From positions 20,889,001-20,953,000 of the forward strand of contig JAYKKT010000089.1 of assembly GCA_036023115.1 (NCBI GenBank): 64,000 nucleotides of DNA. Direction: 5' to 3'. Position 1 is the stretch's first letter. Each line of letters opens with the position of its first letter. The translations under genes were made by a program, and so were the position numbers. The notes beneath the pieces were generated by a model that did no database searches, was not told the DNA's origin, and was given only the letters and a program-made list of their open reading frames with translations. This document shows, one piece after another, positions 54,241 to 64,000 of the stretch. The DNA is from Brasenia schreberi (Eukaryota > Streptophyta > Magnoliopsida > Nymphaeales > Cabombaceae).

Positions 54241-56409
54241 GAAATCCCACGAATTTCTTAAACGAATCTGGTTTTATACAAGCAGCCCCAAAGGGCCATT
54301 TTGAGTTTGGAAACCCAGGAGCCTTCCAAACAACCCTGTACATATATTTTAAACTTTATCTTTCAAAAACATATAATATGGCTTTTGAAAACCCTTTTAA
54401 AACATGTTTTGAAACCCCGAAGTGGCTTGGCCCGATCAAGACAAGACCAGGAGAGCCCGGAAGAGCCCGGAACCGGAGCACATGTCAAGCCCGGTGCAGC
54501 AACTCTTGTTCTGATTCACATCCCAGGATCTCGAACGTCCAAGACCCTATTCTTATCAAAATAGCATTTGAAGTCATCTCCGGAAGGCAGAAACGGAGGC
54601 GGACGACTATGTTGGCGAAGACCCAACGCAGACGGAGTACTGATGCTGTCAGGCCCCGCACAAATCGTCCGTTTCGAACTCAGCTCGAAGGAGTCAGAGT
54701 TCAGTTTGGATTGGATCTGGACCATATATATCCAGATTCCAATCCAAACCCATATGTGGACTTGGATTTGGATTTGGATCCAGAGATCCAATCCAATATC
54801 CATATCCATGGCCCACATCACCTTCTCATAAAGGGAGGTGGAGCCCACTTGAGTTTCACGTGGGATATTGGGCATGAGAGAGAGTGGGGGTGAAAAATAT
54901 CAAGAGTGTTGTATTAAGGTTGACTTGTGTGTCAAGTTTGGGTTTAATCTTGTGGGTTAGCCTAATTGAGTGGGTTTAAGCTTGTAATTAGCTAAAACCT
55001 AACCTAGGGCTGCACCAACATGGGGTGATCAAGGTCTAGGGGCCATGCTAAGGGAGCTCCTTCATCTAAACCTAGCCCAAAATGCCTAATCCTAGCCTAA
55101 ACCCCTAATCCACCCCTAACCTGAACCTAATCACCTAACCCACTTCCCTAATCCCGGCCTAATCCCAACCTAATCACCTAACCCACTTCCCTAATCCTTT
55201 CCTAAACCTAGATTAATTTCCCTAATCCTAGCCTAAACCTAGCCTAATCACCTAACCTAGCTCACTAAACCTCACCCTAAAACCCAACCACCTAACCTAG
55301 CCCTAAACCCCTAAACCACCCTTAGCCCACGATTTACCCAAACCCCTAGTTTTAAAATATCTGGCCCAACCCCTTCCAGCCCACCTTATCTACATACCAC
55401 CCTACCTAAACCACCTAACCACTACCCACAGCCCAGCCCTAACTGACCTACCCATCCCCTATTTAAACCCCCCTCCTTGTGGGCGGGTTTTCCAAGTGGG
55501 AACCACTCTCTCACCCAACCGGGCCCTCTCCTTCTCCCTTCTCTCACCCAGCCGGGACCACTCCCCACCTCCGCCTGCTCCATCTGCTCCACCAGCCACC
55601 ACCTGCACCGCCACCTTCCCTCTTCCATCCACCACCACCATTTGCCCAGCCGGACGCCACTACCTTCAACCCAACCGAACCAGCCGACAGCCACCTGCCC
55701 GCCACCTTCCCACTTCATCCGCCACCTCTCCCCATTCGGTAAGTACCCTGCACCTTACCTAGCCCCCTTCTCTACCACCTCTCCACTCCTAGCCACCCAT
55801 CCTACCTTCATCTCAGCCCCTTTGCCACCACCATTTTAACCTAGCCGAACCTAGTATAACCCAAGCTGCCGGCCACTACCTAGCCATCATTTCCCATTCG
55901 GCCCTCCCCTAGGTGTCCTATTCGGCCTTCCCACCAGCTCACCTTTTAGGTCCAGTTTCCCTAAGTACCCAACTCCCCTAGTGATCCTAATACCTCACTC
56001 GTTCAGCCCATTTAAACCCCTTACCTTGAGGCGCCATCTACTTGCCACCGGCCACCTCCGAGGCGTCTATCCCGCGCCCCACTTGCAGCCGGCCAGCACC
56101 CTTGATCACCTACCTTCGCGGAGCTCCCACTTGCAGCCCAAGGCCAAGTCCACGCTCAAGCAAGACCTCTACGGACCAGCTACTCGTAAGTGTCTAAACT
56201 CGGTCTTTAGTTATACACTTGCTTGAGATTCAATTTGATACGGGGTTGTAATAACGGAGCATAGTCTCCCCCCGCTTGTAATAACGTGGCTTGGCACAAC
56301 CACACACGTGCACTCTCTTAGTCGTGCACAATTTTGAACACACACGGGCCTAATCAGCCCCTAATATATAAGTGTATATATACTTTCATTTCCGAAGGGT
56401 TTTTGTTCA

Positions 56410-57030
56410 AGTTGGGTGCGTTGTCTTTCAATTCAAGCACTCTCACACACATTGAGCTTTCGCTCTTATTTGAAAGACCCAAGTGAGGGCCGACCTATAC
56501 TATTTGGGTTTCATTGCTTGTCGTGTGAGTAAGTCTTTCAATTCAAGCACTCTCACACACATTGAGCTTTCGCTCTTATTTGAAAGACCCAAGTAAGGGC
56601 CGACCTATACTATTTGGGTTTTCATTTCTTGTCGTGTGAGTAAGTCTTTCAATTCAAGCACTCTCACACACATTGAGCCTTCGCTCTTACTCCCAAGACC
56701 TTAGAAAAGGCCTTATTGCAGTTATATTTGGGTTTCATTTATGTCGTGTGGGTAGTCTTTCGATTCAAGCACTCTCACACACATTGAGCCTTCGCTCTTA
56801 CTCCCAAGACCTTAGTAAAGGCCTTATTGCAGTTATATTTGGGTTTCATTTATGTCGTGTGGGTAGTCTTTCGATTCAAGCACTCTCACACACATTGAGC
56901 CTTCGCTCTTACTCCCAAGACCTTAGTCAAGGCCATACTGCAATTTATATCTGGGTTTAATTTCATGTCGTGTGTGTAAGTCTTTCAATTCAAGCACGCA
57001 CCCACATTGAGCCTTCGCTCTTATTTGCAA
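56410..57030 (+). repeat. 107-bp LTR minisatellite, E12 3' LTR (6 units)
   Basis: Same unit order and number as the 5' LTR, so no unit was gained or lost since insertion. Confidence 0.85.
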
Positions 57031-57419
57031 GACCCGAGTAAGGGCTCATATACATAAGATATATACCTATTTCCCTTCGGTTATTTCCCTTCGGTTATTT
57101 CCCTTCTGTTATTTCCCTTCAGTATTGTCTTTACATTTCGGGTTTTCCCTTTGGAGTAGCGTGAGTTTGCATTGCATCTACGCCATACCACGAGGTAGGA
57201 CGCATATTGCATCGAAACAAGCCCCGCTCGAATTCGCCCATGTAGTGGAGTGTTCATAACACACAAACTAGGTGGCCCGAAAAGGGATAAAAGAAAAGAC
57301 TTAGGCACGTGCAAATCCACGTGATCTAAAACATGCAATCGCATCTTAAAGACCCGAAATAGACACCTCGAACCGCTTCGTAGACTTTCTCTCCAAAACT
57401 CGATTTTTGCAAAAGCGTA

Positions 57420-57548
57420 CAGACTGACCCTTGCGCATCGGTGCAAGAAGGTCTGCGACGACAAGAGCTTACTTGCTCACAGTCGCCATGTTTAGAAGTC
57501 AGTGTTAAATATATCTTCGCTAGCTTAAGTAAGCTAGCTGGCACGCCC
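57420..57548 (+). promoter_or_regulatory. E12 U5 structured block, 3' LTR
   Basis: Base-for-base the same stems as in the 5' LTR. Confidence 0.72.
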
Positions 57549-57636
57549 TATTTGTATACCTAGGCCTTAGACACACGAGAAGATCCACTCCAAGCCCCGG
57601 AAGAGGTGAAGAGGCAGGGATTTTCGCACGTCTACA

Positions 57637-57641
57637 ACGAC
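57637..57641. repeat. Target site duplication of E12, right copy (ACGAC)
   Basis: Pairs with 49449-49453. Confidence 0.93.
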
Positions 57642-59020
57642 CCTGGAGGCTACGGATTTGGGTGAGATTGGAGGGTGGAGCCATGTCTATGATGGCTCGA
57701 CACTTAGAGGGGTCGACTTCTATACCCCTTTGGCTCACCATAAAGCCCAGAAGCTTCCCTGATTCTACCCCGAATACACATTTTTGAGGGTTTAGCTTTA
57801 CTTTGTAAAGCCTAAGCCTTTCAAAAATCTTTTGCAAACATTCGATATGAGTGCATCGGGTTTTGGATTTCGCCAAGAGATCATCTACATACACTTCTAC
57901 GAGCTCATGAATTTGATCATGGACGATCGTGGTCATGGCTCGTTGGTATGTTGCGCCGGCATTTTTCAAACCAAAGGGCATGACTGTATAGCAGTACGTG
58001 CCCCATGGGGTTGTGAAGGCGGTCTTACCCTGATCTCGTGGACTTAGTTTAATTTGATTATATCCTGAATAGCCATCCATAAATGAAAACATTTCATGAT
58101 TTGCAGTACTATCGACTATCAAATCTATGTTTGGTAAAGGATAATTATCCTTTGGAGTGTTTTTATTCAGGTTTCTGAAATTGTTGCATATTTGAATTTT
58201 CCTATTGGTTTTTCGAACAACAACGATGTTTGACAACCAATCATAATACCCAATGGGTTTTATAAATCCGGCTTTTAGCAGATCTTCTAAACCCTCTTTG
58301 ACTTGTGTGTGTACATTCGGGTGTATTTTCCTAAGCTTTTGCTTTATGGGTTTTACATCCGCATCTAAGGAAAGACGATGCTCGACAATGCTGGGGTCTA
58401 TGCCCGACATGTCTTCATATGTCCATGCAAACACATCTAAATAGGTTCGTAGAAATGCAATGAATGCTAAACTTTCATGTTCATGCAAGCATGCGCCTAT
58501 TTTGATGGTTTTGGGATTGAAATCATTCCCTAGGTTCACCTTTATGAAATCTCCTCTTACTGAATTGGAAGGTCTTTCAAAATCGAGAATTTTAAGAAAT
58601 TCTGGGAGCTCAGAAGTGGGATCTTCCTCAAGGGGATCCACTTCTGGGCTTCGATCATTCTCGTGGGCTATAGACCCGAGGGAATTTGATGCGTGGTTTT
58701 CAAAAAGACATGGTTTTGCACTCGGATTTTCAAGTGATTTCGAAATTTTTGGTCTGGCTATGCAGACGACGTTTCTTTCGAAATCCTTTTCTTTTGCCAA
58801 AGTCCAACCAGGAGCAGCTATATACAAAATCTTTTTGGTATTTTTCAAATTTTCGATTTTTTTGGGTTTTTGTAAAACAAGAACCTTGGGAACTATACAA
58901 AGCACTCTATTTTCGAGTTTTTATTTTTCCATTGTTTTTGGCTTTTCTTCTTTTTCGATTTTTTTTTATTTTAAGTTTTCCAAATGTTTTTGTATTTTTA
59001 TAAAAGGGATCTTCCGTCAT
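57637..59020 (-). pseudogene. pol: E11 ORF2, first half: N-terminal linker and reverse transcriptase
   Basis: ATG 59020 (MTEDPFYKN) is 25 bases after the ORF1 stop; a frameshift near 58910 follows, and from 58905 the frame is open into E12. RT runs from about KQKLRKIHPNVHTQVKEGL through the catalytic Asp in FSFMDGYSGYNQI, the PFGLKNAGATYQRAM motif and YVDD (57880-57891) to LTQIRSLQGR at the insertion point. ICNNFRNLN replaces ICIDFRNLN of E9, a change at a normally conserved Asp. Otherwise this is the most intact RT here, with no stop for 420 codons. Confidence 0.93.
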
Positions 59021-59048
59021 ACCTACAAAGGGAAAACACTACGGATTA
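59020..59048 (-). promoter_or_regulatory. ORF1-ORF2 junction of E11
   Basis: ORF1 TAA, then GTTTTCCCTTTGTAG/GT directly before ATG of ORF2. The same order and the same 25-base gap are at 35483-35511 in E9. TTTTCCCTTTGTAG looks like a 3' splice site. Confidence 0.55.
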
Positions 59049-60260
59049 GACTCGGAATAGGAGATCTAAATCGTAGGTCTCTTCTAAGGCAGGTTCCAGG
59101 GCACCCTTGACCCAGGTGGTCACAGGGGGTGGCTCTGGCGGTATTCTGGGAGTATAACCGATCCCATATCGGCTTGGGTTGGCCCTAGGAAGGATGGGCT
59201 CTAGGATACCCTGGTTCTGCGCCCCTAGACTTTTGTAGGGCATGTAGCCCATGTTCAACAACATGTTCCACGATTTCTTATTTTTTGAAAAGTTTTGATA
59301 AAGATCGTGGTCCTGGAACTTGCTGTCGTCCATATTGTGCTCATATGGCTTCTTGTCTAGGGGCTTTGGAAATAGGGAACGCTTGGGTTTTCCTAGAAGG
59401 GTTAGAGTCAGGAGGGGGCCTGCTTTGGGCGGCCCCTTCACACATACAACCTTCCTAGGGTTGTTTAACACGAGCCTTGGTGGCTCGATCACAATTTGCC
59501 CCAGGTTAGCCTCACGGGCCTGGGAGCTCGATAAACAAGGGGAGTTTATGATCCCTTGAAGCTGTGGGTGACTCTCACCTAGGACCACTACGACTTGGTC
59601 CCTGAAAGGGATCTTGACACACCTGTGGAAGGTGGATGACACAGCGCACAAGCTGTGTATCCAGGGCCTTCCCAGCAATAGGTTATAATGGGGGTGGATG
59701 TCCAAGACATCGAACACCCCCGTGTGTGTGATCCCTCCTGTTTCCATCGGGAGTTCGGTCGATCCTAATGGCCTAGATGCATTCCCATCGTATCCAGTGA
59801 TAACGATGGGGCATGGGTTTACTGAAGTCAAGGTGACTCCGATTTGATATGCCACATGAAGTGGAAGGATGTTGAACCCTCCTCCCCCATCGACTAGGCA
59901 CCTGTCTAGAGAGTGGTTATTCAGAACCACCTCGATATGCAGGGCCTGGTTGTGGGACTCGTAGGGTCTATCTACATCATCTTCCGAGAAAGTGATGGGC
60001 GATTTTCCTCCTAATAAAGACACTTGGGCAGACAGGGATTCCAAACTTATGTTCGAATCAACTTTGGCCCTTTCTAGAATTTTTTCTAGCACAAGTCTAT
60101 GCCTAGGCGAGGTTTGTATAAGCTCTAGGATAGACATGTGGATAGGAATCTTTGAAAGGTGGTTTTCGAAGTCATAAGGATTTAGGATGACTTTATCCTT
60201 GTCTGCTTTTGGCAGAACACCAGGGATACATGCTTTTGAGGGGCCAAGCACACTGACCAC
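59046..60260 (-). pseudogene. pro: E11 ORF1, protease half
   Basis: 404 open codons. Linker, then retropepsin with catalytic Asp in RCLVDGGGGFNIL (about residue 124) and NLLLGRPW; a proline-rich region; a G-patch-like block at residues 330-371 (LLNMGYMPYKSLGAQNQG, then YGIGY); ends ETYDLDLLFRV with TAA 59046-59048. It is in a different frame from the gag half, so a small indel lies between 60494 and 60260; the first codon used here is not a real start. Confidence 0.9.
59148..59273 (-). other. G-patch-like domain at the ORF1 C-terminus (E11)
   Basis: Glycine pattern MGY-x(4)-LG-x(3)-QG-x(3)-EPI followed by YGIGY matches the G-patch layout. Also present in E8 (LGAQGRFEPI and HGLGY) and, with stops, in E9. 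Confidence 0.6.
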
Positions 60261-61726
60261 CTTTTTAGCACTTTGTAGGTACGGGGATTGACAGATCCTC
60301 CGGATCTAGTCACTTCCCCCATGACCAGCCTAGGGTTCACACTAAATTTGGCTCTAAGAATGAGTTGAGGAGCACCTTGAAGCTTTAAAACTGGTTTTGC
60401 CAGGGATTCAGCTTTTGGTGGTCCCCGGAGGACGACTTGGGCGGGCTTCTTGTACAGTACAAGAATGGGCGCACAAGTGGGTCGACCAGACTCTTATTTC
60501 TGTGCTAGTTCCATAGAAAAGGTGAGGGTACATACCTCCTTTCCTTTCCCACTGCCACTGGCGTGTTTGGGAAAGGGTTCTTTGAAGATAGCTTGAGGCG
60601 GCTCAGGTTCCGCAGTGACCTGGAGCCGGCCCTCTGCTATCAAGTTCTCAATTTTATTTAAAAGGGAGAAACAGCATTTGGTATCATGGCCTTTGAGCCG
60701 ATGATACTTACAAAATCGATTTAAATACCCCCCTTTGGAAGTGACTCCTTCGGGGATTTCAGGGAGTTCTATCATGCCTTGGGCAAGTAGGAGGTCTAGG
60801 ACCTCCGACACAGGTTGCCCCAGCGGAGTGTACTCTCATTTTTCAACCGGTTTTTGAAAGGTTCGCTCCCTTTTATTTTCTAGTTTTTCAAAATTTTTGG
60901 AAATGCCTGCCATGCCTGGATCCACTCGGACATTGGCGATTTTATGGGGCTTTGCCCCTTTGTCCATCGTGGGTAGCCCGTAAGTGATGGGCTTTTCCAA
61001 GCGGGTTTTAGAAACGGCACTTCCTTTCCATAAGTGATCGTATGTCCCTTTTCTCAAATTCGTTTCGAAAAGGGATGCCTTTTTGATCAACTTATGGAAA
61101 GTTGAGATTTCATGGAGTGAGAGAAGGGTTTTTAACTCGCTTTTAAAGTTATCCAGGATGAGCATGACTACACATCCGTAGGAAGCTAGCCATTTGGCAG
61201 TTGTGCCTTTAAGGGATAAAGGGAACCAATACACGCATTTCATGGAGTCCTTTTTCTTCTTATGGGCTCGACGCGAGAAAAGTTGCAAGTGAGACCTAGG
61301 GTCTCCCATGCCATCATACCGATGGAAGTTCGGTATTCCATTGTCACTGTCTGTTTCGTAATCCATTGGAAGGAAATCAGACAGGGCGTAACTCCTTTTC
61401 TCTTTATTCTGCCCTTTCAGCAGCTGTTGTAGGGCTTTACGGTCCTTTTGTGTGAAGGACTCGTGGTATTGGTTGCCTTCTATTATGGAGGCCTCTTTGT
61501 GCTTGTGAGGTTTTTCAGATTTTTTCTTAGGCCTTTGTTCACCGTTTGATGAACACGAATCACCTACTTCAGCCTCTTGGCTGAGAGCATCGATTTTGGC
61601 TTCAAATTCCCTTCTTAGGTCCTCGATTTCATCTAGTTTCATCTTGTTTTTGAAAATCCTCCTAGAGTGAGAACTTGATGCGCATGAGCCTTGGCTCGAC
61701 ACTTCACTTGGGTTGGATTTTGACAT
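60261..61726 (-). pseudogene. gag: E11 ORF1, gag half
   Basis: ATG 61726 (MSKSNPSEVSS). Serine-rich start, coiled-coil-like LDEIEDLRREFEAKIDAL, then gag core. Between WLASY and VVMLILDNF about 190 bases present in E9 (about 37639-37828) are missing in frame, removing roughly 64 residues of the core. TGA at 60836-60838 (CGA-type codon in E9), then the finger FCKYHRLKGHDTKCC with both Cys and both His, and ENLIAEGRLQV. TAA/TAG-type stop at 60494, then a frameshift before the protease half. Confidence 0.88.
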
Positions 61727-61845
61727 GCTTTTCAAGCTTTTTCAAAATTTCCTAAGTATAAGCAAAGAAAACAAAGTTAAAAACGACACCTCTTTGAAAA
61801 TTTTTCGTAAGCTTCTAGACTTAACTCAATTTTTGAAAGACTCAC

Positions 61846-61863
61846 GTCCCACCGAGCGTGCCA
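61846..61863 (-). promoter_or_regulatory. E11 primer binding site
   Basis: Minus-strand TGGCACGCTCGGTGGGAC, five bases from the LTR end; differs from E12 by one base. Confidence 0.78.
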
Positions 61864-61953
61864 AACTCTGTAGACACGGAAAACCTCTGCCTCCCTGGTT
61901 TCTTAGGCCTGGGGCGAACCTTTTCGTGTGTCTAAGTCCTCTTTGTATAAACA

Positions 61954-62081
61954 GGGCGTGCCAGCTAGCTTACCTAAGCTAGCGAAGATATATTTTAACC
62001 TGACTTCTAACGTGGCGACTATGAGCAAGTGAGCTCTTGTCGTCGCAGACTTTCTTGCACCGATGCGCAAGGGTCAGTCTC
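61954..62081 (-). promoter_or_regulatory. E11 U5 structured block
   Basis: SL-II perfect 9-bp arms; SL-I inner arms CTTGCGC/GTGCAAG perfect apart from a G-U pair. Confidence 0.7.
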
Positions 62082-62464
62082 TACGCTTTAAAAATCGAGT
62101 TTTAGGGTAGAAAAAGCCTACGAAAGCGGTTCGAGGTGTTTGATTCGGGTCTTTTTAATGCGATTACAGATTTTAGATCACGTGGATTTGCACGTGCCTA
62201 AGTCTTTCTTTTTATCCCTTAATGGGCCACCTAGGTGTGTGTTATGAACACTCCACTACATGGGCAAATTTGAGCGGGAGTACGGGGTTTTCTTTGATGC
62301 AATATGCGTCCTACCTCGTGGTATGGCATAGATGCAATGCAAACTCACGCTACTCCAAAGGGAAAACCCGAATGTAAAGACAATGCCGAAGGAAAATAAC
62401 CGAAGGGAAATGACTTGTAATGTAAATGCCGAAGGGAGATATGTATATAAGGTATATACGGGCC

Positions 62465-62970
62465 CTTACTCGGGTCTTGCAAATAAGAGCGAAAGCTCAA
62501 TGTGGGTGCGTGCTTGAATTGAAAGACTACACACACGACATAAAATAAAACCCAAATATAACTTGCAGTATGGCCTTAACTAAGGTCTTGGGGATAAGAG
62601 CGAAAGCTCAATGTGTGTGAGTGCTTGAATTGAAGTACTACGCACACAACATGAAATTAAACCCAAATAGTATAACACGGCCCTTACTTGGGTCTTACAA
62701 ATAAGAGCGAAGGCTCAATGTGTGTGAGTGCTTGAATTGAAGTACTATGCACACAACATGAAATTAAACCCAAATAGTATAGCACGGCCCTTACTTGGGT
62801 CTTACAAATAAGAGCGAAGGCTCAATGTGTGTGAGTGCTTGAATTGAAGTACTACGCACACAACATGAAATTAAACCCAAATAGTATAGCACGGCCCTTA
62901 CTTGGGTCTTACAAATAAGAGCGAAGGCTCAATGTGTGTGAGTGCTTGAATTGAAAGACAACACACCCAA
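62465..62970 (-). repeat. 107-bp LTR minisatellite in E11 (5 units)
   Basis: Units 2-5 are almost identical, unlike the first, which carries CACGCACCCACATT (sense strand), as the last units of E1 and S2 do. Confidence 0.85.
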
Positions 62971-62992
62971 CTTAAGCAAAAACCCTATGTAA

Positions 62993-62996
<4 letters not shown>

Positions 62997-63052
<56 letters not shown>
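62997..63052. repeat. (AT)28 microsatellite
   Basis: 56 bases of uninterrupted AT between the minisatellite and the TTGTAATAACG block. Confidence 0.97.
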
Positions 63053-63056
<4 letters not shown>

Positions 63057-64000
63057 ATCTTAGGGGCTGATTAGGCCCGTGTGTGTTCAAAATCGTGCAC
63101 GGCTAAGAGAGTGCACGTGTGTGTGGGTGTGCCAAGCCATGTTATTACAAGCGGGGGGAGACTATGCTCCGTTATTACAACCCCGTATCGAATTTAATTC
63201 AAGCAAGTCTACAACTAAGGACCGAGTTAGGCACTTACTTATAGTTGGTCCGAAGATGCCTTGCTTGAGCGTGGGCTTGGCCTTCGCCTTGGGCTGCAAG
63301 TGGGAGCTCCTCGAAGTTGAACGGCAAGGGGAGGTGCTGGCCGGATGCTTTGGGTGCGCGGGAAGGGCGCCTAGAAGGTGGCCGGCTGTTATGGAGGGGG
63401 TTGCCTTGGCGTGTTGGGCTAAAGTGACTAAGTAGGGTCACTAAGGGAGGGTGTAGTATTAGGAAAGATGGCACTAAGTGGGAGCCTAAGGGAGTACCTA
63501 AGGCTGGCGGGTGGCTGGCCCAGTGGATGTGCTATAGTCGGTTGGAGTGGCCGACTAAGGGAGACTTAGTGGTGGCCGGCTGCTAGGGTGGCTATGGGTG
63601 TCGTGGATGGGAAGGGAACTAGCTAGGGTATGGGGTAAGGTGGAGTTAGGGGCTGGTAGGAAGTGGCATGGGCAGGTCTTAGGGAGTTAAGTGGAGTGGC
63701 CGGGTGTTGCTAGGGGAAGTAGTTCTAGGCGGGGGATTGAAGTGGCTGAGGTCTGGCCGAATGGGTTGGATGATGGGTGGCTGGTGTTGGCAAGATGTGG
63801 TGGTGGTGTAGGTGGTTGAGAGTGGAGGGGGAGTGAAGAAGAGATAGAATTAGGTTGAGACACTAACCGGGTGGTGATGGGAGGTGGTGGATGGAAGAGG
63901 AGCAGCCGGGTGTCTTGGATGTGCAGGATGGGGTTCAGCCGGAAGTGGTGGCGACGTGGAGCTTGGCTGGAGCAGTGGTGGTGGTGGTGGTGCTTGGCTG

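Larger units (their letters stand above)
49454..57636 (+). mobile_element. E12: non-autonomous deletion derivative, full insertion
   Basis: Two direct LTRs (49454-52828 and 54229-57636) flanking 1.4 kb, bounded by ACGAC. Internal part: PBS, about 120 bases of leader, the first 103 codons of gag, then directly the 3' untranslated segment and polypurine tract. Protease, RT, RH, aRH and INT are absent. Both priming sites and both LTRs look functional, so it could have moved with enzymes of a relative. The LTRs differ by about two dozen substitutions by eye, under 1 percent. Confidence 0.95.
54229..57636 (+). mobile_element. E12 3' LTR
   Basis: 3408 bp, intact tips. CACGTG 54857-54862, TATTTAAA 55460-55467, GTAAGT 56186-56191, six minisatellite units 56410-57030, SL-I 57420-57455, SL-II 57519-57538, echo 57539-57548. 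Followed by ACGAC and then E11 RT. Confidence 0.95.
61869..64000 (-). mobile_element. E11 5' LTR, runs off the right edge
   Basis: U5 tip TGTCTACA at 61869 (minus). Echo TGGCACGCCC 61954-61963, SL-II 61964-61983 with a CC loop, SL-I 62046-62081 with its last outer pair lost. Five minisatellite units 62465-62970, an AT run, paired TTGTAATAACG (about 63140-63185), GTAAGT as ACTTAC 63233-63238. The TATA region and U3 lie outside the window. Confidence 0.9.

Overview
The window is plant nuclear heterochromatin made almost entirely of nested long terminal repeat (LTR) retrotransposons. I see no intact cellular gene, rRNA, tRNA or CRISPR array. Most coding remnants belong to one Ty3/gypsy group. 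Its pol order is RT, RNase H, a second archaeal-type RNase H (aRH), then integrase (INT), which is the layout of the plant Tat lineage. Its gag has a C-x2-H-x4-H-type finger, and its LTRs are about 3.1-3.7 kb, TGTAAACACCC at the start and TCTACA at the end. A flowering plant is the most likely source; the species cannot be told.

Layout (names are mine). Left half, + strand: E1 (pol remnant 2-2820, 3' LTR 3989-16269) sits inside the integrase of E2 (16270-18141, 3' LTR 18142-21422), which sits inside the LTR of E3 (21423-22923). The E1 LTR carries two solo LTRs: S1 (4998-8398, minus, a different LTR subfamily with a gene-like fragment inside) and S2 (11982-15255, 5-bp target duplication ATTTC). 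A 1.95-kb tandem duplication (7095-10984) crosses the S1/E1 boundary. Then come LTR L4 (23026-25993), the start of a third LTR type L5 (25994-26807), a permuted minus-strand LTR piece L6, a chromovirus-like gag/protease scrap E7, and a minus-strand gag-protease scrap E8 (27936-28641).

Right half, minus strand: E9 (29697-41573) is a near-complete but heavily mutated element with ORF1 gag-protease, ORF2 RT-RH-aRH-INT, a PBS and a 5' LTR. L10 is an LTR (41715-44781). E11 (44782-64000, running off the right edge) is split by E12 (49454-57636, + strand; target duplication ACGAC). E12 is a young deletion derivative: two near-identical LTRs enclose only a PBS, the gag N-terminus and the 3' untranslated segment.

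All coding copies are broken, mostly by CAA/CAG/CGA/TGG to stop changes that fit cytosine deamination. What looks conserved is the non-coding architecture: (i) two U5 stem-loops with compensatory base changes between subfamilies, followed by a 10-nt echo of the primer binding site; (ii) a near-palindrome of about 70 nt whose 3' arm holds the polypurine tract and the LTR start; (iii) an inverted repeat just after the LTR TATA box; (iv) a U3 foldback, a TCP-like site and a G-box; (v) a constant GTAAGT in the LTR leader; (vi) a 107-bp LTR minisatellite. ORF1 and ORF2 are separated by exactly 25 nt, with an acceptor-like pyrimidine tract, in both copies where this can be seen. These cis-elements are the most interesting content of the window.
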